Counted from the stretch's first letter, positions 7,510 through 15,876 are shown. The stretch is DNA of 55,390 bases from a marine actinobacterium PHSC20C1 (GCA_000153145.1 CH672415.1:2716798-2772187); one strand, 5' to 3'. A program made the numbers and translations. Notes: generated by a model from the sequence alone, not told the origin.

Positions 7510-8413
7510 GAGAGAGAACCACATCCTTTGCTGCCGGGAAGCCACCTTCTGGCTTCGGGAACCATACGTGCACCTGACCGGTGCCGATCGAATTTTCGTA
7601 CTCGCTGTACATCACGCCAGGAGCGGTGCATTCGTCTTCACCAATTGCTCCAGCGGTCATCAGCCAGTGACCAAACATGGCCTCAGGGCGAACCTTGTGG
7701 AAGGCAGGCATCGTCTCCAACACCTTCGCGTGGTTGCCTTCCTTGAACCAGTCAAGGCGCTCGTAGTCTGCCTCTCGGGCAGCATCAGAGAAGATGTGCG
7801 CCGGGTCGGCCATCTCGTGCTTGCGAAGATCGCGAAGCTTGAAGAAGGTGTGCGACAACGCACCTGAAGCCAGCAGGATGACGCGGCGATCACTCTTGGC
7901 AATAGCTTCGCCAATCGCACGCCCCGCGCGCAAGAAATCTTCATCAGTGGCGGTCTGACAGATCGAGACGCTCACCCACTTCTTGCCTGGCAGGCCCTTA
8001 CCGAGGTAGTCCCACAGGTTGATCGTGGCGTACATGATCGGCAAGTGTTCGTCATCGATCGGGGTGATCCAGGTGCCGTTCTTTTCGGCCTGCTCCCCCA
8101 TGAGCTTCGCGAGCTCAGGGTCACCCTGGAAGTCGTACGGAACGCCGCTCATCCCCCGCGGCAGCTCCTCCGAGGTGAACTTGCCGTGGCGGCGCTCGTG
8201 CGCGGTAACGACGAATTCAACCGTGGTTGCCCAGTGGCTGTCGAGTACGACAACAGTGTCGTAATCGTCATTCTCGAAGTAGTCCTTGCGGAGTCGTTCG
8301 AGTCCATCTACGAGCGTTGAATCTTTGCCTTCGTTGAGTTCCATACGGATCTCTTTTGGCAACATGATCGTGGGCACGTGAGCGATTAGCCCAACACCAA
8401 CAACTTCTCCCAT
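7502..8413 (-). CDS. hpaD: Extradiol dioxygenase, homoprotocatechuate 2,3-dioxygenase type (LigB superfamily)
   Basis: Ring-cleaving dioxygenase of 303 residues. By comparison with my memory of E. coli HpaD, the matching landmarks are HVPTI near the N-terminus, VVLDSHW (iron-site His region), SEELP, LASGALSHTF (active-site Ser-His) and the C-terminal GTGQVHVWFP. This makes a type III (LigB-like), Fe(II)-dependent enzyme cleaving 3,4-dihydroxyphenylacetate next to the catechol hydroxyls the best guess. The open frame runs upstream to 8566, but the ATG at 8413 is two bases after the hpaE stop, has GGAAGG in front, and starts the family-like sequence MGEVVGVGLIAHVP. A related 2-aminophenol dioxygenase is the main alternative. 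Confidence 0.85.
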   Translation of the reverse strand: MGEVVGVGLIAHVPTIMLPKEIRMELNEGKDSTLVDGLERLRKDYFENDDYDTVVVLDSHWATTVEFVVTAHERRHGKFTSEELPRGMSGVPYDFQGDPELAKLMGEQAEKNGTWITPIDDEHLPIMYATINLWDYLGKGLPGKKWVSVSICQTATDEDFLRAGRAIGEAIAKSDRRVILLASGALSHTFFKLRDLRKHEMADPAHIFSDAAREADYERLDWFKEGNHAKVLETMPAFHKVRPEAMFGHWLMTAGAIGEDECTAPGVMYSEYENSIGTGQVHVWFPKPEGGFPAAKDVVLSRD

Positions 8414-8415
8414 GA

Positions 8416-9879
8416 CTATTCCTTCCATCCGTTCGGCGAAACCACCGTGTTCTTTACATCTGCGTAGAAATCGAACGACCAGGTGCCGCCCTCGCGACCA
8501 ACACCTGACTTCTTTGAGCCACCGAATGGTGCTCGCAAGTCGCGCACGAAGAAGCAGTTGACCCAAATTGTGCCGGCCACTAGTTGCTTAGCGATCGCAT
8601 CAGCGTGGTCGCGGTTTCCAGATACGAGGATCGCGGCCAGACCGAATTCGGTGCCGTTTGCCATCGCGACGACTTCGTCGTCTGTGCTGAACGTTTGCAT
8701 CGTCAGTACCGGTCCGAAAACTTCCTGGGTGACAATCTCGCTGCCGACCTCGGGGTCTTTCACGAGCGTGGGAGCAAAGTAGAGTCCGCCGAGTTCAGCG
8801 TTCGGTGATCCACCGACAACGATGTTCGCGCCGCCATCTTTTGCACGGTCAACAAACCCCTTGATGCGTTCGAAGTGAACACGGTGAACCTGCGGGCCAA
8901 TATCAGTTTCGATATCTCGAGGGTCACCCTGACGCAGGGTCGCAACCTTCGCTTTGAATGCTTCGGCAAAGGCATCCGCAATGTTTTCGTGGACGAGGAT
9001 GCGTGTGCCAGAGAGGCACACCTGCCCGGCGTTGTCGTACTGTTCGACCGCGAGAGTTGCTGCCAGCTCGAGGTCGGCGTCTTCCATAACGATGCATGGG
9101 CTCTTGCCGCCGAGCTCGAAGCTGCACGGGGTGAGGTTGTCTGCTGCTGCGCGGGCAATCGACTTGGCCGTTGGGACCGAGCCGGTAAACGAGATGCGGC
9201 TGAGATCGGGGTGGGCGACGAGTGAGGCGCCCGCTTCTTTGCCGTAGCCCTGAACAACATTGAACACACCGGCCGGAAGGCCAGCTTCGGCAGTGATGTC
9301 GGCGAGGAGCGACGCGGTGAGCGGCGTCCACTCGGCCGGCTTCAGCACGACGGTGTCGCCGGCGGCGAGCGCCGGGGCTATCTTCCAGGTGGCGAGCATG
9401 AGCGGCGCGTTCCAGGGGGTGATGAGGGCGGCGACGCCGGAGGGATCCCACGAGACGTGGTTGTTGTGGCCGCGAGTTTCAAAGTCCGGATGTCCGAGCT
9501 CGTTTACGAGGTAGTCGGCGAAGAATCGGAAGTTGTGGGCCACTCGCGGCATGACGCCGCGCAGGTGGCTGCGGAGGAGCGCACCGTTGTCCATCGTTTC
9601 GACGTTGGCGAGGTCGCTCACGCGTTCTTCGACGAGATCGGCGATCTTGTGCAGGATTGCGGCACGGTCCTGGGGGCTTGTGGCGGCCCATCCGGGGAAG
9701 GCCGCTCGAGCTGCGGCAACGGCGAGGTCGATCTCTCGTTGGCCACCGCGGGCGATTTCGCCAAGGTTGCTGCCATCGATGGGCGACGTGTTGGTGAAGG
9801 TCTCGTCGGAGGCTACGCGCTCTCCGTTGATGAAATGCCGGGTATCGACGGTTACCCCGGCTACTTGAACGTTGGTCAT
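8416..9879 (-). CDS. hpaE: 5-carboxymethyl-2-hydroxymuconate semialdehyde dehydrogenase-like ALDH
   Basis: NAD-dependent aldehyde dehydrogenase, 487 residues, the full usual length. Catalytic residues are N157 (LITPWNAP), E255 (FELGGKSP) and C288 (GQVCLSGTR), and the C-terminal APFGGSKKSGVGREGG is intact. Being directly before an HpaD-type ring-cleavage gene and an HpaG-like gene points to oxidation of the semialdehyde released by ring cleavage. The close relative 2-aminomuconate semialdehyde dehydrogenase cannot be excluded by eye. It is the first gene of the operon hpaE-hpaD-FAH-ferredoxin-reductase(-amidase). A predicted promoter (9933-9961) and operator (9912-9929) lie just upstream. Confidence 0.88.
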   Translation of the reverse strand: MTNVQVAGVTVDTRHFINGERVASDETFTNTSPIDGSNLGEIARGGQREIDLAVAAARAAFPGWAATSPQDRAAILHKIADLVEERVSDLANVETMDNGALLRSHLRGVMPRVAHNFRFFADYLVNELGHPDFETRGHNNHVSWDPSGVAALITPWNAPLMLATWKIAPALAAGDTVVLKPAEWTPLTASLLADITAEAGLPAGVFNVVQGYGKEAGASLVAHPDLSRISFTGSVPTAKSIARAAADNLTPCSFELGGKSPCIVMEDADLELAATLAVEQYDNAGQVCLSGTRILVHENIADAFAEAFKAKVATLRQGDPRDIETDIGPQVHRVHFERIKGFVDRAKDGGANIVVGGSPNAELGGLYFAPTLVKDPEVGSEIVTQEVFGPVLTMQTFSTDDEVVAMANGTEFGLAAILVSGNRDHADAIAKQLVAGTIWVNCFFVRDLRAPFGGSKKSGVGREGGTWSFDFYADVKNTVVSPNGWKE

Positions 9880-9911
9880 AGTGGTCCCGTCTCGAATCGC
9901 TCGCCGTTAAG

Positions 9912-9929
9912 TCATTCGGATGCTAATGA
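9912..9929. promoter_or_regulatory. Operator site 1 of 5, upstream of hpaE
   Basis: TCATTCG-GATG-CTAATGA, lying within a longer perfect 9-bp inverted repeat TAAGTCATT...AATGACTTA at 9908-9916 and 9925-9933. It lies 33 bases before the hpaE start and touches the predicted -10 box, where a bound repressor would block transcription. It aligns with four further sites at 10608, 14459, 17298 and 17370. Confidence 0.7.
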
Positions 9930-9932
9930 CTT

Positions 9933-9961
9933 ACTCTAGCGAGTGATTCCAGCCCAAACAA
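9933..9961 (-). promoter_or_regulatory. Predicted hpaE operon promoter
   Basis: On the minus strand, TTGTTT (9956-9961), a 17-base spacer and TAGAGT (9933-9938) form a plausible sigma-70-type promoter. It ends directly at the operator palindrome. The -35 box is a weak match and the call rests on spacing and position. Confidence 0.45.
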
Positions 9962-10001
9962 GCGTTAGCGGCAACCAACCACCGAAAAATGTGAAGGAAC
10001 G

Positions 10002-10502
10002 CTAGTTTTTTGGCTCGACGCCAGCGGTGATCAAGCGCAGCATCTCTGCGAGTTCTTCGCGCTTCGAGGGGTCGACAGGCCCCGTGACAGCCTGCTCTTG
10101 GACGTTGAAGGCTGGAAAGAGTTCGACCATGAGTTCGCGGCCGTTGTCTGTCAGCTTCACAACAACAAGGCGACCATCGGTGTCGCTGCGTTCGCGAGTG
10201 AGCCAGCCGCGACGTTCGAGCGTCGACAGAACCCCGGTGAGAGTGGCTTTCGAAAATCCGCCTTCGAGCGCGATCTGACGTGTCTCGATGGGCTCCCAGA
10301 TCCACGTAACCCAGAGAACAACAAACGCCGTCCACGAGAGATTGTGCTCAGACAACACCGTGCGCTCAAAGTGGTTGCGCACAGCATTGGCTGCACGGAA
10401 CAGGTTGGAGGCTACAGCCATCGCAGAGTAATCGAGCGGCAGCCCGCCAACGCGTGCTTGTACTTGACGTTCAGTTTGAGTCAGTGTGTGTGGTCCGGCC
10501 AC
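10002..10502 (-). CDS. MarR-family transcriptional regulator, HpaR-like
   Basis: Winged-helix DNA-binding protein of 166 residues. The core runs from LFRAANAVRNHFE through the recognition region TRQIALEGGFSKATLTGVLSTLERRGWLTRERSDTDGR, in which the DxR wing (SDTDGR) is clear. It then has a C-terminal dimerisation helix. MarR proteins bind dyad sites of roughly this size and usually release DNA on binding a phenolic ligand. The gene sits behind the hpaE operon and is divergent from the P450 unit. It is the only regulator in the locus, so it is the best candidate to bind the five shared 18-bp sites. GTG start at 10502 with AGGGG 7 bases upstream. It could also be an activator or have ligands other than homoprotocatechuate. 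Confidence 0.85.
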   Translation of the reverse strand: MAGPHTLTQTERQVQARVGGLPLDYSAMAVASNLFRAANAVRNHFERTVLSEHNLSWTAFVVLWVTWIWEPIETRQIALEGGFSKATLTGVLSTLERRGWLTRERSDTDGRLVVVKLTDNGRELMVELFPAFNVQEQAVTGPVDPSKREELAEMLRLITAGVEPKN

Positions 10503-10607
10503 GGAGGGTCCCCTCGCTCGCGTTTAGCTGCGGTTACTCTATCCAACCCGAAGCGATCTGAAAGTTATTCTGCCTAAGCACTCGCAGAAACACCCCGATG
10601 TGGCATA

Positions 10608-10625
10608 TTGTTTGTATCCAAACAA
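10608..10625. promoter_or_regulatory. Operator site 2 of 5, upstream of the P450 gene
   Basis: TTGTTTG-TATC-CAAACAA, a perfect 7-4-7 inverted repeat and the most symmetric of the five sites. It ends 6 bases before the P450 ribosome-binding site (GGAGG, 10632-10636) and lies in the region shared with the divergent MarR gene, so it could serve both. Confidence 0.72.
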
Positions 10626-10642
10626 CCCATCGGAGGATTGAG

Positions 10643-11896
10643 TTGACTTCAACGGCGAACGTCACCCTGGCAGACCTAGATCTTTTCGAGAACGGCACAC
10701 CGTGGCACGTTTTCGACAAACTTCGAACAGATGCACCCGTGCACTGGTCAGAAGAGCCAGCCCCCAACCACGGCTTCTGGTCCCTCACTCGGTACCACGA
10801 CATCGTGTCTGTACTGCGAGACACTGAGACGTTCTCGAGCGAGCGTGGCACAGTCAACCTCGAAGAACTCGACGCAGATCAAATCGAGGCACGCAAGTCG
10901 ATGCTCGAAACCGACGGCGTGCGACACCGGGCGCTTCGCCGCCTCATGCAGGGTGAATTCACCCCCAAGGCCGTCGCCGGATATGAGACCTTCCTCCGTG
11001 GTCTCACCGCGAGCACCCTTGATGCGGCATTCGCGAACAAGGAGTTTGAATTCGTCGATCAGGTTGCGGCCGACTTCCCCATCCGTGTGCTCGCCAAGAT
11101 GCTTGATGTCCCTGACACTGACATTTATAAGCTCATTGACTGGGGCAACCGGATGATCGGAAACGACGATCCCGAACACGCCGATGTTCTGGCGAGCTCC
11201 GCCGAGAGCGAAGAGTTTCGGCTCTTGCCCTTCCGCTCCCCCGCTGCCCGCGAAGTATTCGAATATGGCAACGACCTAGCGAACCAGCGTCGCGGCAAAG
11301 ACGGCACTGACCTTGTGTCTCGCCTGGTCAATCAAACGCCGATGGATGGAGAGGCGCTCAGCGAGCGCGACTTCAACAGTTATTTCTTGCTGCTTGTCGT
11401 CGCCGGCAACGAAACGACCCGCCACACGATCACTCACTCCATGAACTACCTCATGGACAATCCAGACCAGATGGCTCTGTTGCAAGAAAAGCCTGAGCTA
11501 ATCCCGTGGGCTGTTGAAGAGTTCCTGCGCATGGCAAGCCCCGTGTATCACTTCCGCCGCACTGCGACGAAAGACACCGAAATTAATGGTCAAGCGATCA
11601 AAGAAGGTCAGAAGGTTGTCACGTGGTTCGCCGCAGGCAACCGTGACCCCGAAGTCTTCGAAGACCCCTACAAGATGGATGTCACCCGCAACCCGAACGA
11701 GCACATGGCGTTCGGCCGCGGTGGCCCGCACATGTGTCTCGGAAACTCTCTTGCTCGCCTAGAGATCCGTATCATGTTCGAGAACCTGTTGCCCCGGATC
11801 TCCGGCATGACGAAGCTCAGTGAGCCAGATCGTCTGCGCAGCAATTTCGTCAACGGAATCAAACGACTCCCGGTACGCGTCGAATTAGCGAAGTAG
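10643..11896 (+). CDS. Cytochrome P450
   Basis: Soluble class I haem monooxygenase, 417 residues. Seen: I-helix oxygen-binding AGNETTR (254-260), the E-x-x-R pair in EEFLR (293-296), and the haem-binding loop FGRGGPHMCLG with thiolate Cys at about 365. The fold matches bacterial P450s of the CYP124/125/142 or terpene/alkyl-oxidising groups, so the substrate is not settled. I chose the TTG at 10643 because GGAGG sits 6 bases upstream and the predicted operator would otherwise lie inside the gene. The ATG at 10598 has no ribosome-binding site. Electrons probably come from the ferredoxin and reductase at 5.2-6.6 kb. The decarboxylase gene follows after 12 bases. Confidence 0.92.
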   Translation: MTSTANVTLADLDLFENGTPWHVFDKLRTDAPVHWSEEPAPNHGFWSLTRYHDIVSVLRDTETFSSERGTVNLEELDADQIEARKSMLETDGVRHRALRRLMQGEFTPKAVAGYETFLRGLTASTLDAAFANKEFEFVDQVAADFPIRVLAKMLDVPDTDIYKLIDWGNRMIGNDDPEHADVLASSAESEEFRLLPFRSPAAREVFEYGNDLANQRRGKDGTDLVSRLVNQTPMDGEALSERDFNSYFLLLVVAGNETTRHTITHSMNYLMDNPDQMALLQEKPELIPWAVEEFLRMASPVYHFRRTATKDTEINGQAIKEGQKVVTWFAAGNRDPEVFEDPYKMDVTRNPNEHMAFGRGGPHMCLGNSLARLEIRIMFENLLPRISGMTKLSEPDRLRSNFVNGIKRLPVRVELAK

Positions 11897-11908
11897 CGAA
11901 GTAGGCAC

Positions 11909-13279
11909 ATGAGCGAGGTACGCCCCCAAGGTCGAGCCCATGCAGTGTGGGGCGATGAAACTGAAGTAGTACAACTCGCCCTCGACTGGACCGCGAAGCG
12001 GATGGTTCGCGAGACCGATCCGTTGTCAACAGCTCGGCCCGCCGCCGAGCTGAAGGCAGCGGTCGGCGAAGCAATCCGCCCGGAAGGAATCGGTGGCGCA
12101 GAAGCGCTCCGCATTTTTGACGAGGTGCTTGAGCCAGCAACGCGAGCCCAAGACGATCCGCTGAACTTGGCGTACATCGCCGCAGCGCCAACACGGGCTG
12201 CTGTCGCGTTCGATCTCGTAACGAGCGCTGCCAACATCTTTGGTGGGCTATGGGAATCGGGCGCTGGAGCGATCTTTGCCGAGAACCAGGCACTCCAGTG
12301 GATTATCGGGCTGCTCGATTGGCCAGACACCGCCGGTGGAGCCTTCGTCTCTGGGGGCACCTCTGGCAACCTCTCCGCTCTCATGACAGCGCGCGAAACC
12401 GCCAAGACACGTCGCGGCGGTCGCCCGGCCGGCGGCTGGCAGCTGGCCTGCACCACCAATGCGCACTCGTCGATCCAGTCGGCAGCGAAAGCGCTCGACG
12501 TTGACGTCGTCGATGTACCGATCGATGACCGCGGGCACATGACCGGCGCTGCCCTGCGAGCCATTCTTGAACAGTCACCCAACGTGTTCGCTGTCGTGGC
12601 ATCCGCGGGAACGACCAATGAGGGGCTCGTGGACGATCTGGCGGACATTGCCGATGTCTGCGAAGAGTTTGGTGTGTGGATGCACGTCGATGGCGCCTAC
12701 GGCGGTGCGGGGCTCGCGGCCCCGAGCATCCGCCACGTGTTTGATGGCATTGAACGTGCCGACAGCTTTATCGTCGACCCGCACAAGTGGCTGTTTGCCC
12801 CCTACGACTGCTGTGCGCTCGTGTATCGCGAGCCAGAACTTGCGCGAGCAGTTCATTCTCAGCACGCCAGCTACCTCGACGCCATTGATCGCAACGAGTG
12901 GAACCCGAGCGAACTCGCCTTGCACTTGTCCCGACGCGTGCGGGGACTGCCGCTGTGGTTCAGCCTTGCCACCCACGGCACCGACAAATATCGGGATGCG
13001 ATCGAAAGTTCCGTCACGACGGCACGCGAAGTTGCCGAGAGAATTCGGTCTAGCGAATTCTTAGAACTCGTGCGCGAGCCAGAGCTCTCGGTGCTGTTGT
13101 TCGTGCGCACTGGCTGGACAGCAGAGCAGTACTCCGCGTGGTCTAAGCAAGCTGCTCACGACGGTGTGATCCTCTGTGTGCCGACAACTTGGCGCGGCCA
13201 GAGTGTGCTGCGTCTCGCCTTCGTCAACCCTGATACTGAATCGGCTGAGGTGATGACAGCAATCGAAACGCTGCGCTAG
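11909..13279 (+). CDS. Group II PLP-dependent decarboxylase (aromatic amino acid decarboxylase family)
   Basis: Fold-type I PLP enzyme of 456 residues. The internal aldimine lysine is K293 in SFIVDPHKWLFAPYDC. The cofactor-stacking and phosphate-binding parts are VSGGTSGNLSAL (148-159), TNAHSSIQ (173-180) and MHVDGAYGG (259-267). The family contains aromatic amino acid, glutamate and diaminobutyrate decarboxylases as well as plant-type aldehyde synthases. The segment SYLDAIDRNEWNPSELALHL, which should hold the flexible catalytic loop, is short. By eye I find no tyrosine there equivalent to the loop Tyr of aromatic decarboxylases. It is co-transcribed with the P450, so it probably feeds or drains the same pathway. 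The substrate is unknown. Confidence 0.82.
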   Translation: MSEVRPQGRAHAVWGDETEVVQLALDWTAKRMVRETDPLSTARPAAELKAAVGEAIRPEGIGGAEALRIFDEVLEPATRAQDDPLNLAYIAAAPTRAAVAFDLVTSAANIFGGLWESGAGAIFAENQALQWIIGLLDWPDTAGGAFVSGGTSGNLSALMTARETAKTRRGGRPAGGWQLACTTNAHSSIQSAAKALDVDVVDVPIDDRGHMTGAALRAILEQSPNVFAVVASAGTTNEGLVDDLADIADVCEEFGVWMHVDGAYGGAGLAAPSIRHVFDGIERADSFIVDPHKWLFAPYDCCALVYREPELARAVHSQHASYLDAIDRNEWNPSELALHLSRRVRGLPLWFSLATHGTDKYRDAIESSVTTAREVAERIRSSEFLELVREPELSVLLFVRTGWTAEQYSAWSKQAAHDGVILCVPTTWRGQSVLRLAFVNPDTESAEVMTAIETLR

Positions 13280-13346
13280 GCACGGTCTGCGGTAGCTTTG
13301 CCCCACGGCGCAGTGTGGCCGACCAGTGCACGAAAGGCGTGACGAC

Positions 13347-13682
13347 ATGAACGCGACAGTTTCTTTGACCGAATTAGCGGAAACAGAATTAGCGAGTGCT
13401 GTCGCGTCGAATAATGGACGCAGCGCCGTGACAGTACGTGGCGGGCGAGACTCGCAACTACGTCAGACCGTGATGGCCCTGCGTGCCGGCGAGGGCTTGG
13501 ATGAGCACTCAAGCCCCGGCGAGGCGACCCTCCAGGTGCTCGTCGGGCGCGTCACACTTCGTTCGGGCGATCAATCGTGGGCCGGCGTTGCCGGAGATCT
13601 CCTCCCGATTCCAGATACCGTTCATGCCCTTGATGCGCTCGAAGACTCAGTAATCCTGCTTACGGTAGCGAAGGCGCACTAA
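13347..13682 (+). CDS. Small cupin-domain protein
   Basis: A 111-residue single-domain cupin. MALRAGEGLDEHSSPGEATLQVLVGRVTLRSG gives the first cupin motif (G-x5-H-x3-4-E-x6-G), and DLLPIPDTVHALDALEDSVILL gives the second, with a His. Such proteins may bind a metal and act as small isomerases or decarboxylases, or may sense ligands. The ATG at 13347 has AAAGG upstream; the frame extends upstream to 13326 without a better start. It follows the decarboxylase after 67 bases on the same strand and overlaps the end of the convergent amidotransferase gene by 4 bases. Its role in the locus is unknown. Confidence 0.65.
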   Translation: MNATVSLTELAETELASAVASNNGRSAVTVRGGRDSQLRQTVMALRAGEGLDEHSSPGEATLQVLVGRVTLRSGDQSWAGVAGDLLPIPDTVHALDALEDSVILLTVAKAH

Positions 13683-14386
13683 GCGAGTTTTGCTACGCGG
13701 TCGAGGAATGCATCAACAAGATCGGCAGTGCGCTGACCGGCTACGCCCTCTTCTGCACGAGTCTGAGCAAGCATGACTTCGGCGCTCTGGCCATCGGCAA
13801 CAACTTCATCAATGCCGCCCTGGTCGAGCCAGCCTGTCAAGATCGCGGTGTTTAGTTCAGGATGGAATTGCACGGCAAGACTGCGGCCATATACGAATGC
13901 TTGAGGCGCCACAGGGTTACGGGCAATCTCAACTGCACCCTCGGGCATCGTCCATTGGTCGTAGTGAAATTGGAACCATGGCCCATTCGAGACCAACGAA
14001 GTGTCATCGCTGTGGATTGCTGTCCAGCCGATCTCGGACTTTACGCCGCGAGCGACGGTGCCGCCGAGAGCTCTGGCGATCAACTGACCACCAAAACAAA
14101 TACCGAGCACCGGGATGTCCGCTTCGATGGTTTTTCGAACCCACTCAAGTTCTGGAGCTAACCAACGGCCGATGCACGCGTCATCCCACGCACCCCACGG
14201 CGCACCCATCGGGATCACGAGGTCGTACTGGGAGGCATCCGGAAATTCGAAGTCGACATTGGGGGTCTCAAAATTTTCTTCGGTGACGACCATGATCTCG
14301 TCGATCTCGAAGCCCCGTTCGCGCAGGCGATCTCCCACTGGTCCACTCGCGGTGACGTGATCGTGCTGCACCAAAAGTGCTCTCAT
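13679..14386 (-). CDS. Class I glutamine amidotransferase-like hydrolase
   Basis: Stand-alone GATase1-fold protein, 235 residues. The nucleophile C97 (LGICFGGQ) and the His-Glu pair H175/E177 (VQFHPEL) are present, so the glutaminase-type triad is complete. No synthase domain is attached. Free-standing members next to a glutamine-synthetase-like ligase are known from aniline-type amine degradation (AtdA2/TdnT), where they hydrolyse gamma-glutamyl amides. The divergent gene at 14496 is exactly such a ligase. A GMP-synthase-like or general stress amidotransferase role is the alternative. On the minus strand GAAAGG lies 7 bases before the ATG. The divergent region holds operator site 3. Confidence 0.8.
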   Translation of the reverse strand: MRALLVQHDHVTASGPVGDRLRERGFEIDEIMVVTEENFETPNVDFEFPDASQYDLVIPMGAPWGAWDDACIGRWLAPELEWVRKTIEADIPVLGICFGGQLIARALGGTVARGVKSEIGWTAIHSDDTSLVSNGPWFQFHYDQWTMPEGAVEIARNPVAPQAFVYGRSLAVQFHPELNTAILTGWLDQGGIDEVVADGQSAEVMLAQTRAEEGVAGQRTADLVDAFLDRVAKLA

Positions 14387-14419
14387 CTGTATACCTTTCA
14401 GGTAAATTCTCGCGAGGAG

Positions 14420-14450
14420 TGGACAGCTACACCGCTGTGTGGCTTAGTAT
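14420..14450 (+). promoter_or_regulatory. Possible promoter of the glutamine-synthetase-like gene
   Basis: TGGACA (14420-14425) and TAGTAT (14445-14450) resemble -35 and -10 boxes, but the 19-base spacer is longer than usual. Operator site 3 begins 8 bases downstream, close to where transcription would start. Confidence 0.3.
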
Positions 14451-14458
14451 CTCACTAA

Positions 14459-14476
14459 TCGTTCAGTGCCGAACGA
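14459..14476. promoter_or_regulatory. Operator site 3 of 5, between the amidotransferase and ligase genes
   Basis: TCGTTCA-GTGC-CGAACGA. It lies within an 8-bp perfect inverted repeat AATCGTTC...GAACGATT with a 6-base spacer. The outer arms match site 5 closely, while the GATA centre is replaced by GTGC. It sits 19 bases before the ligase start and could repress both divergent genes. Confidence 0.65.
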
Positions 14477-14495
14477 TTTATTTTTCGGAGGAAGA

Positions 14496-15842
14496 ATGAC
14501 TCTCGACATAGCAGCGCTTCAAGCAGACTTGCAGGCAAAAGGGATCGATGTTCTGCGCCTGATTTTCCCGGATGTGCTGGGGATTACCCGCTCAAAAGAT
14601 CTCCTCGTCAGCCAATTGCACCGAGCCAAGTCTCCGCTGTTTTGCCAAGGCGTTTGGGTGACAACCACTGGCGGCGATGTGCTTGACGGAAACGACATCA
14701 TGTCCTCCGGCCTTCCCGACCTCCTCACCCAAATTGATCCCGACACCCTCACGATCATGCCGTGGGAACCCGGTGTGGCGCTCGTTATCGGTGACGCTTT
14801 CAACCCTGACCACAGCGTGAGCGAAATCGCGCCGCGGTCGGTACTGCAAAACGTGATCGCCGAATACGCCGCCCTCGGCCTCACACCGACAGTCGGCCCC
14901 GAACTCGAGTTCTACATCGCCAACTACGACGAAGAGAACGGTTGGAGCCGCAGCCTCAGCCGCACCGGCCGCGTTTACACGACCGGCGAGCATGTAGATC
15001 CGGGTGGGGAGTTCCTGAACCTCATGCGCATGCTCGACGGCATGGACATCGGCGTCTTCGCCGGAAACCACGAATTCAGCCCCTCACAGTACGAAATCAA
15101 CCTGTGGCACAGCGAAGCACTGGATGCTGCCGACCGAACGTTCCTGTTTAAGACGGCCGTGCGCGACATCGTCGCACGTACAGGCAAGCACGCGCTCTTC
15201 GTCGGCAAGCCTTGGGATGACGAAGGCGGCAGCGGATTCCACCTCCACTTTTCGGTCGTCGACAAAGACGGAAACAACATCATGTCGGATGGCGGCTCTG
15301 GGCTCTCAGAGGTTGCCAACCACATGATCGGCGGAATCCTCGCCCACGCCGGCGCGCTGGCCGCACTCTCAAACCCAACCGTGAACGCCTACAAACGCCT
15401 CGGGCCCGACACTCTGGCTCCGTACCGCGCAAATTGGGGCCACGATAACCGCAGCGCGATGCTGCGGGTACCGCCCGAGCGCGGCGCGGGCACGCGATTG
15501 GAAGTCCGTCTCGGCGACCCAGCCGCCAACCCGTACCTTCTGATTGCATCCACGCTCGCCGCCGGACTCGATGGCATCAAGCGCAAGCTCACCGCGCCGG
15601 CAGCCGTCGAGGGTTGGGCCTACGAAGACGCGTCAGCCCCCATCCTTCCGATGACCCTCACCGCCGCTCTTGACGCCTTAGACGCCGACACAGCGATGCG
15701 AGAGACCATGGGCAGCACGGTCATCGACGTGTTTAGCGTGCTCAAGCGGGACGAAGTGAGACGCTACGAAGACTCAGTCGCAGACAACAACACTCGGGAT
15801 ATTAGCCAATGGGAGATCGACGAGTACTTCGCCGACTACTAA
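14496..15842 (+). CDS. Glutamine-synthetase-like gamma-glutamyl-amine ligase
   Basis: ATP-dependent glutamate ligase of the glutamine synthetase fold, 448 residues. The N-terminal beta-grasp part reads VLRLIFPDVLGITRSKDL. The ATP/glutamate site is GPELEFYI, GNHEFSPSQYEINL, GSGFHLHFS, NRSAMLRVPPERGAGTRLEVRLGDPAANPYL. The FPDxxGxxRSKxL start and shorter length are typical of actinobacterial GS-like proteins that glutamylate amines (PuuA, GlnA3, GlnA4, IpuC, AtdA1 types) rather than ammonia. The ATG at 14496 follows GGAGG directly. The divergent amidotransferase and the permease with the same operator support a role in amine catabolism. The amine is unknown: polyamine, ethanolamine and aromatic amines all fit. 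Confidence 0.85.
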   Translation: MTLDIAALQADLQAKGIDVLRLIFPDVLGITRSKDLLVSQLHRAKSPLFCQGVWVTTTGGDVLDGNDIMSSGLPDLLTQIDPDTLTIMPWEPGVALVIGDAFNPDHSVSEIAPRSVLQNVIAEYAALGLTPTVGPELEFYIANYDEENGWSRSLSRTGRVYTTGEHVDPGGEFLNLMRMLDGMDIGVFAGNHEFSPSQYEINLWHSEALDAADRTFLFKTAVRDIVARTGKHALFVGKPWDDEGGSGFHLHFSVVDKDGNNIMSDGGSGLSEVANHMIGGILAHAGALAALSNPTVNAYKRLGPDTLAPYRANWGHDNRSAMLRVPPERGAGTRLEVRLGDPAANPYLLIASTLAAGLDGIKRKLTAPAAVEGWAYEDASAPILPMTLTAALDALDADTAMRETMGSTVIDVFSVLKRDEVRRYEDSVADNNTRDISQWEIDEYFADY

Positions 15843-15876
15843 ACACAATGTCAGCAGTCGAGGGCACACTGACTGC

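Noticed and set aside
11668-12648. Minus-strand frame of 326 residues opposite the P450/decarboxylase junction
   Set aside because: It spans the ends of two well-supported genes on the other strand and has low-complexity Ser/Ala/Arg composition.
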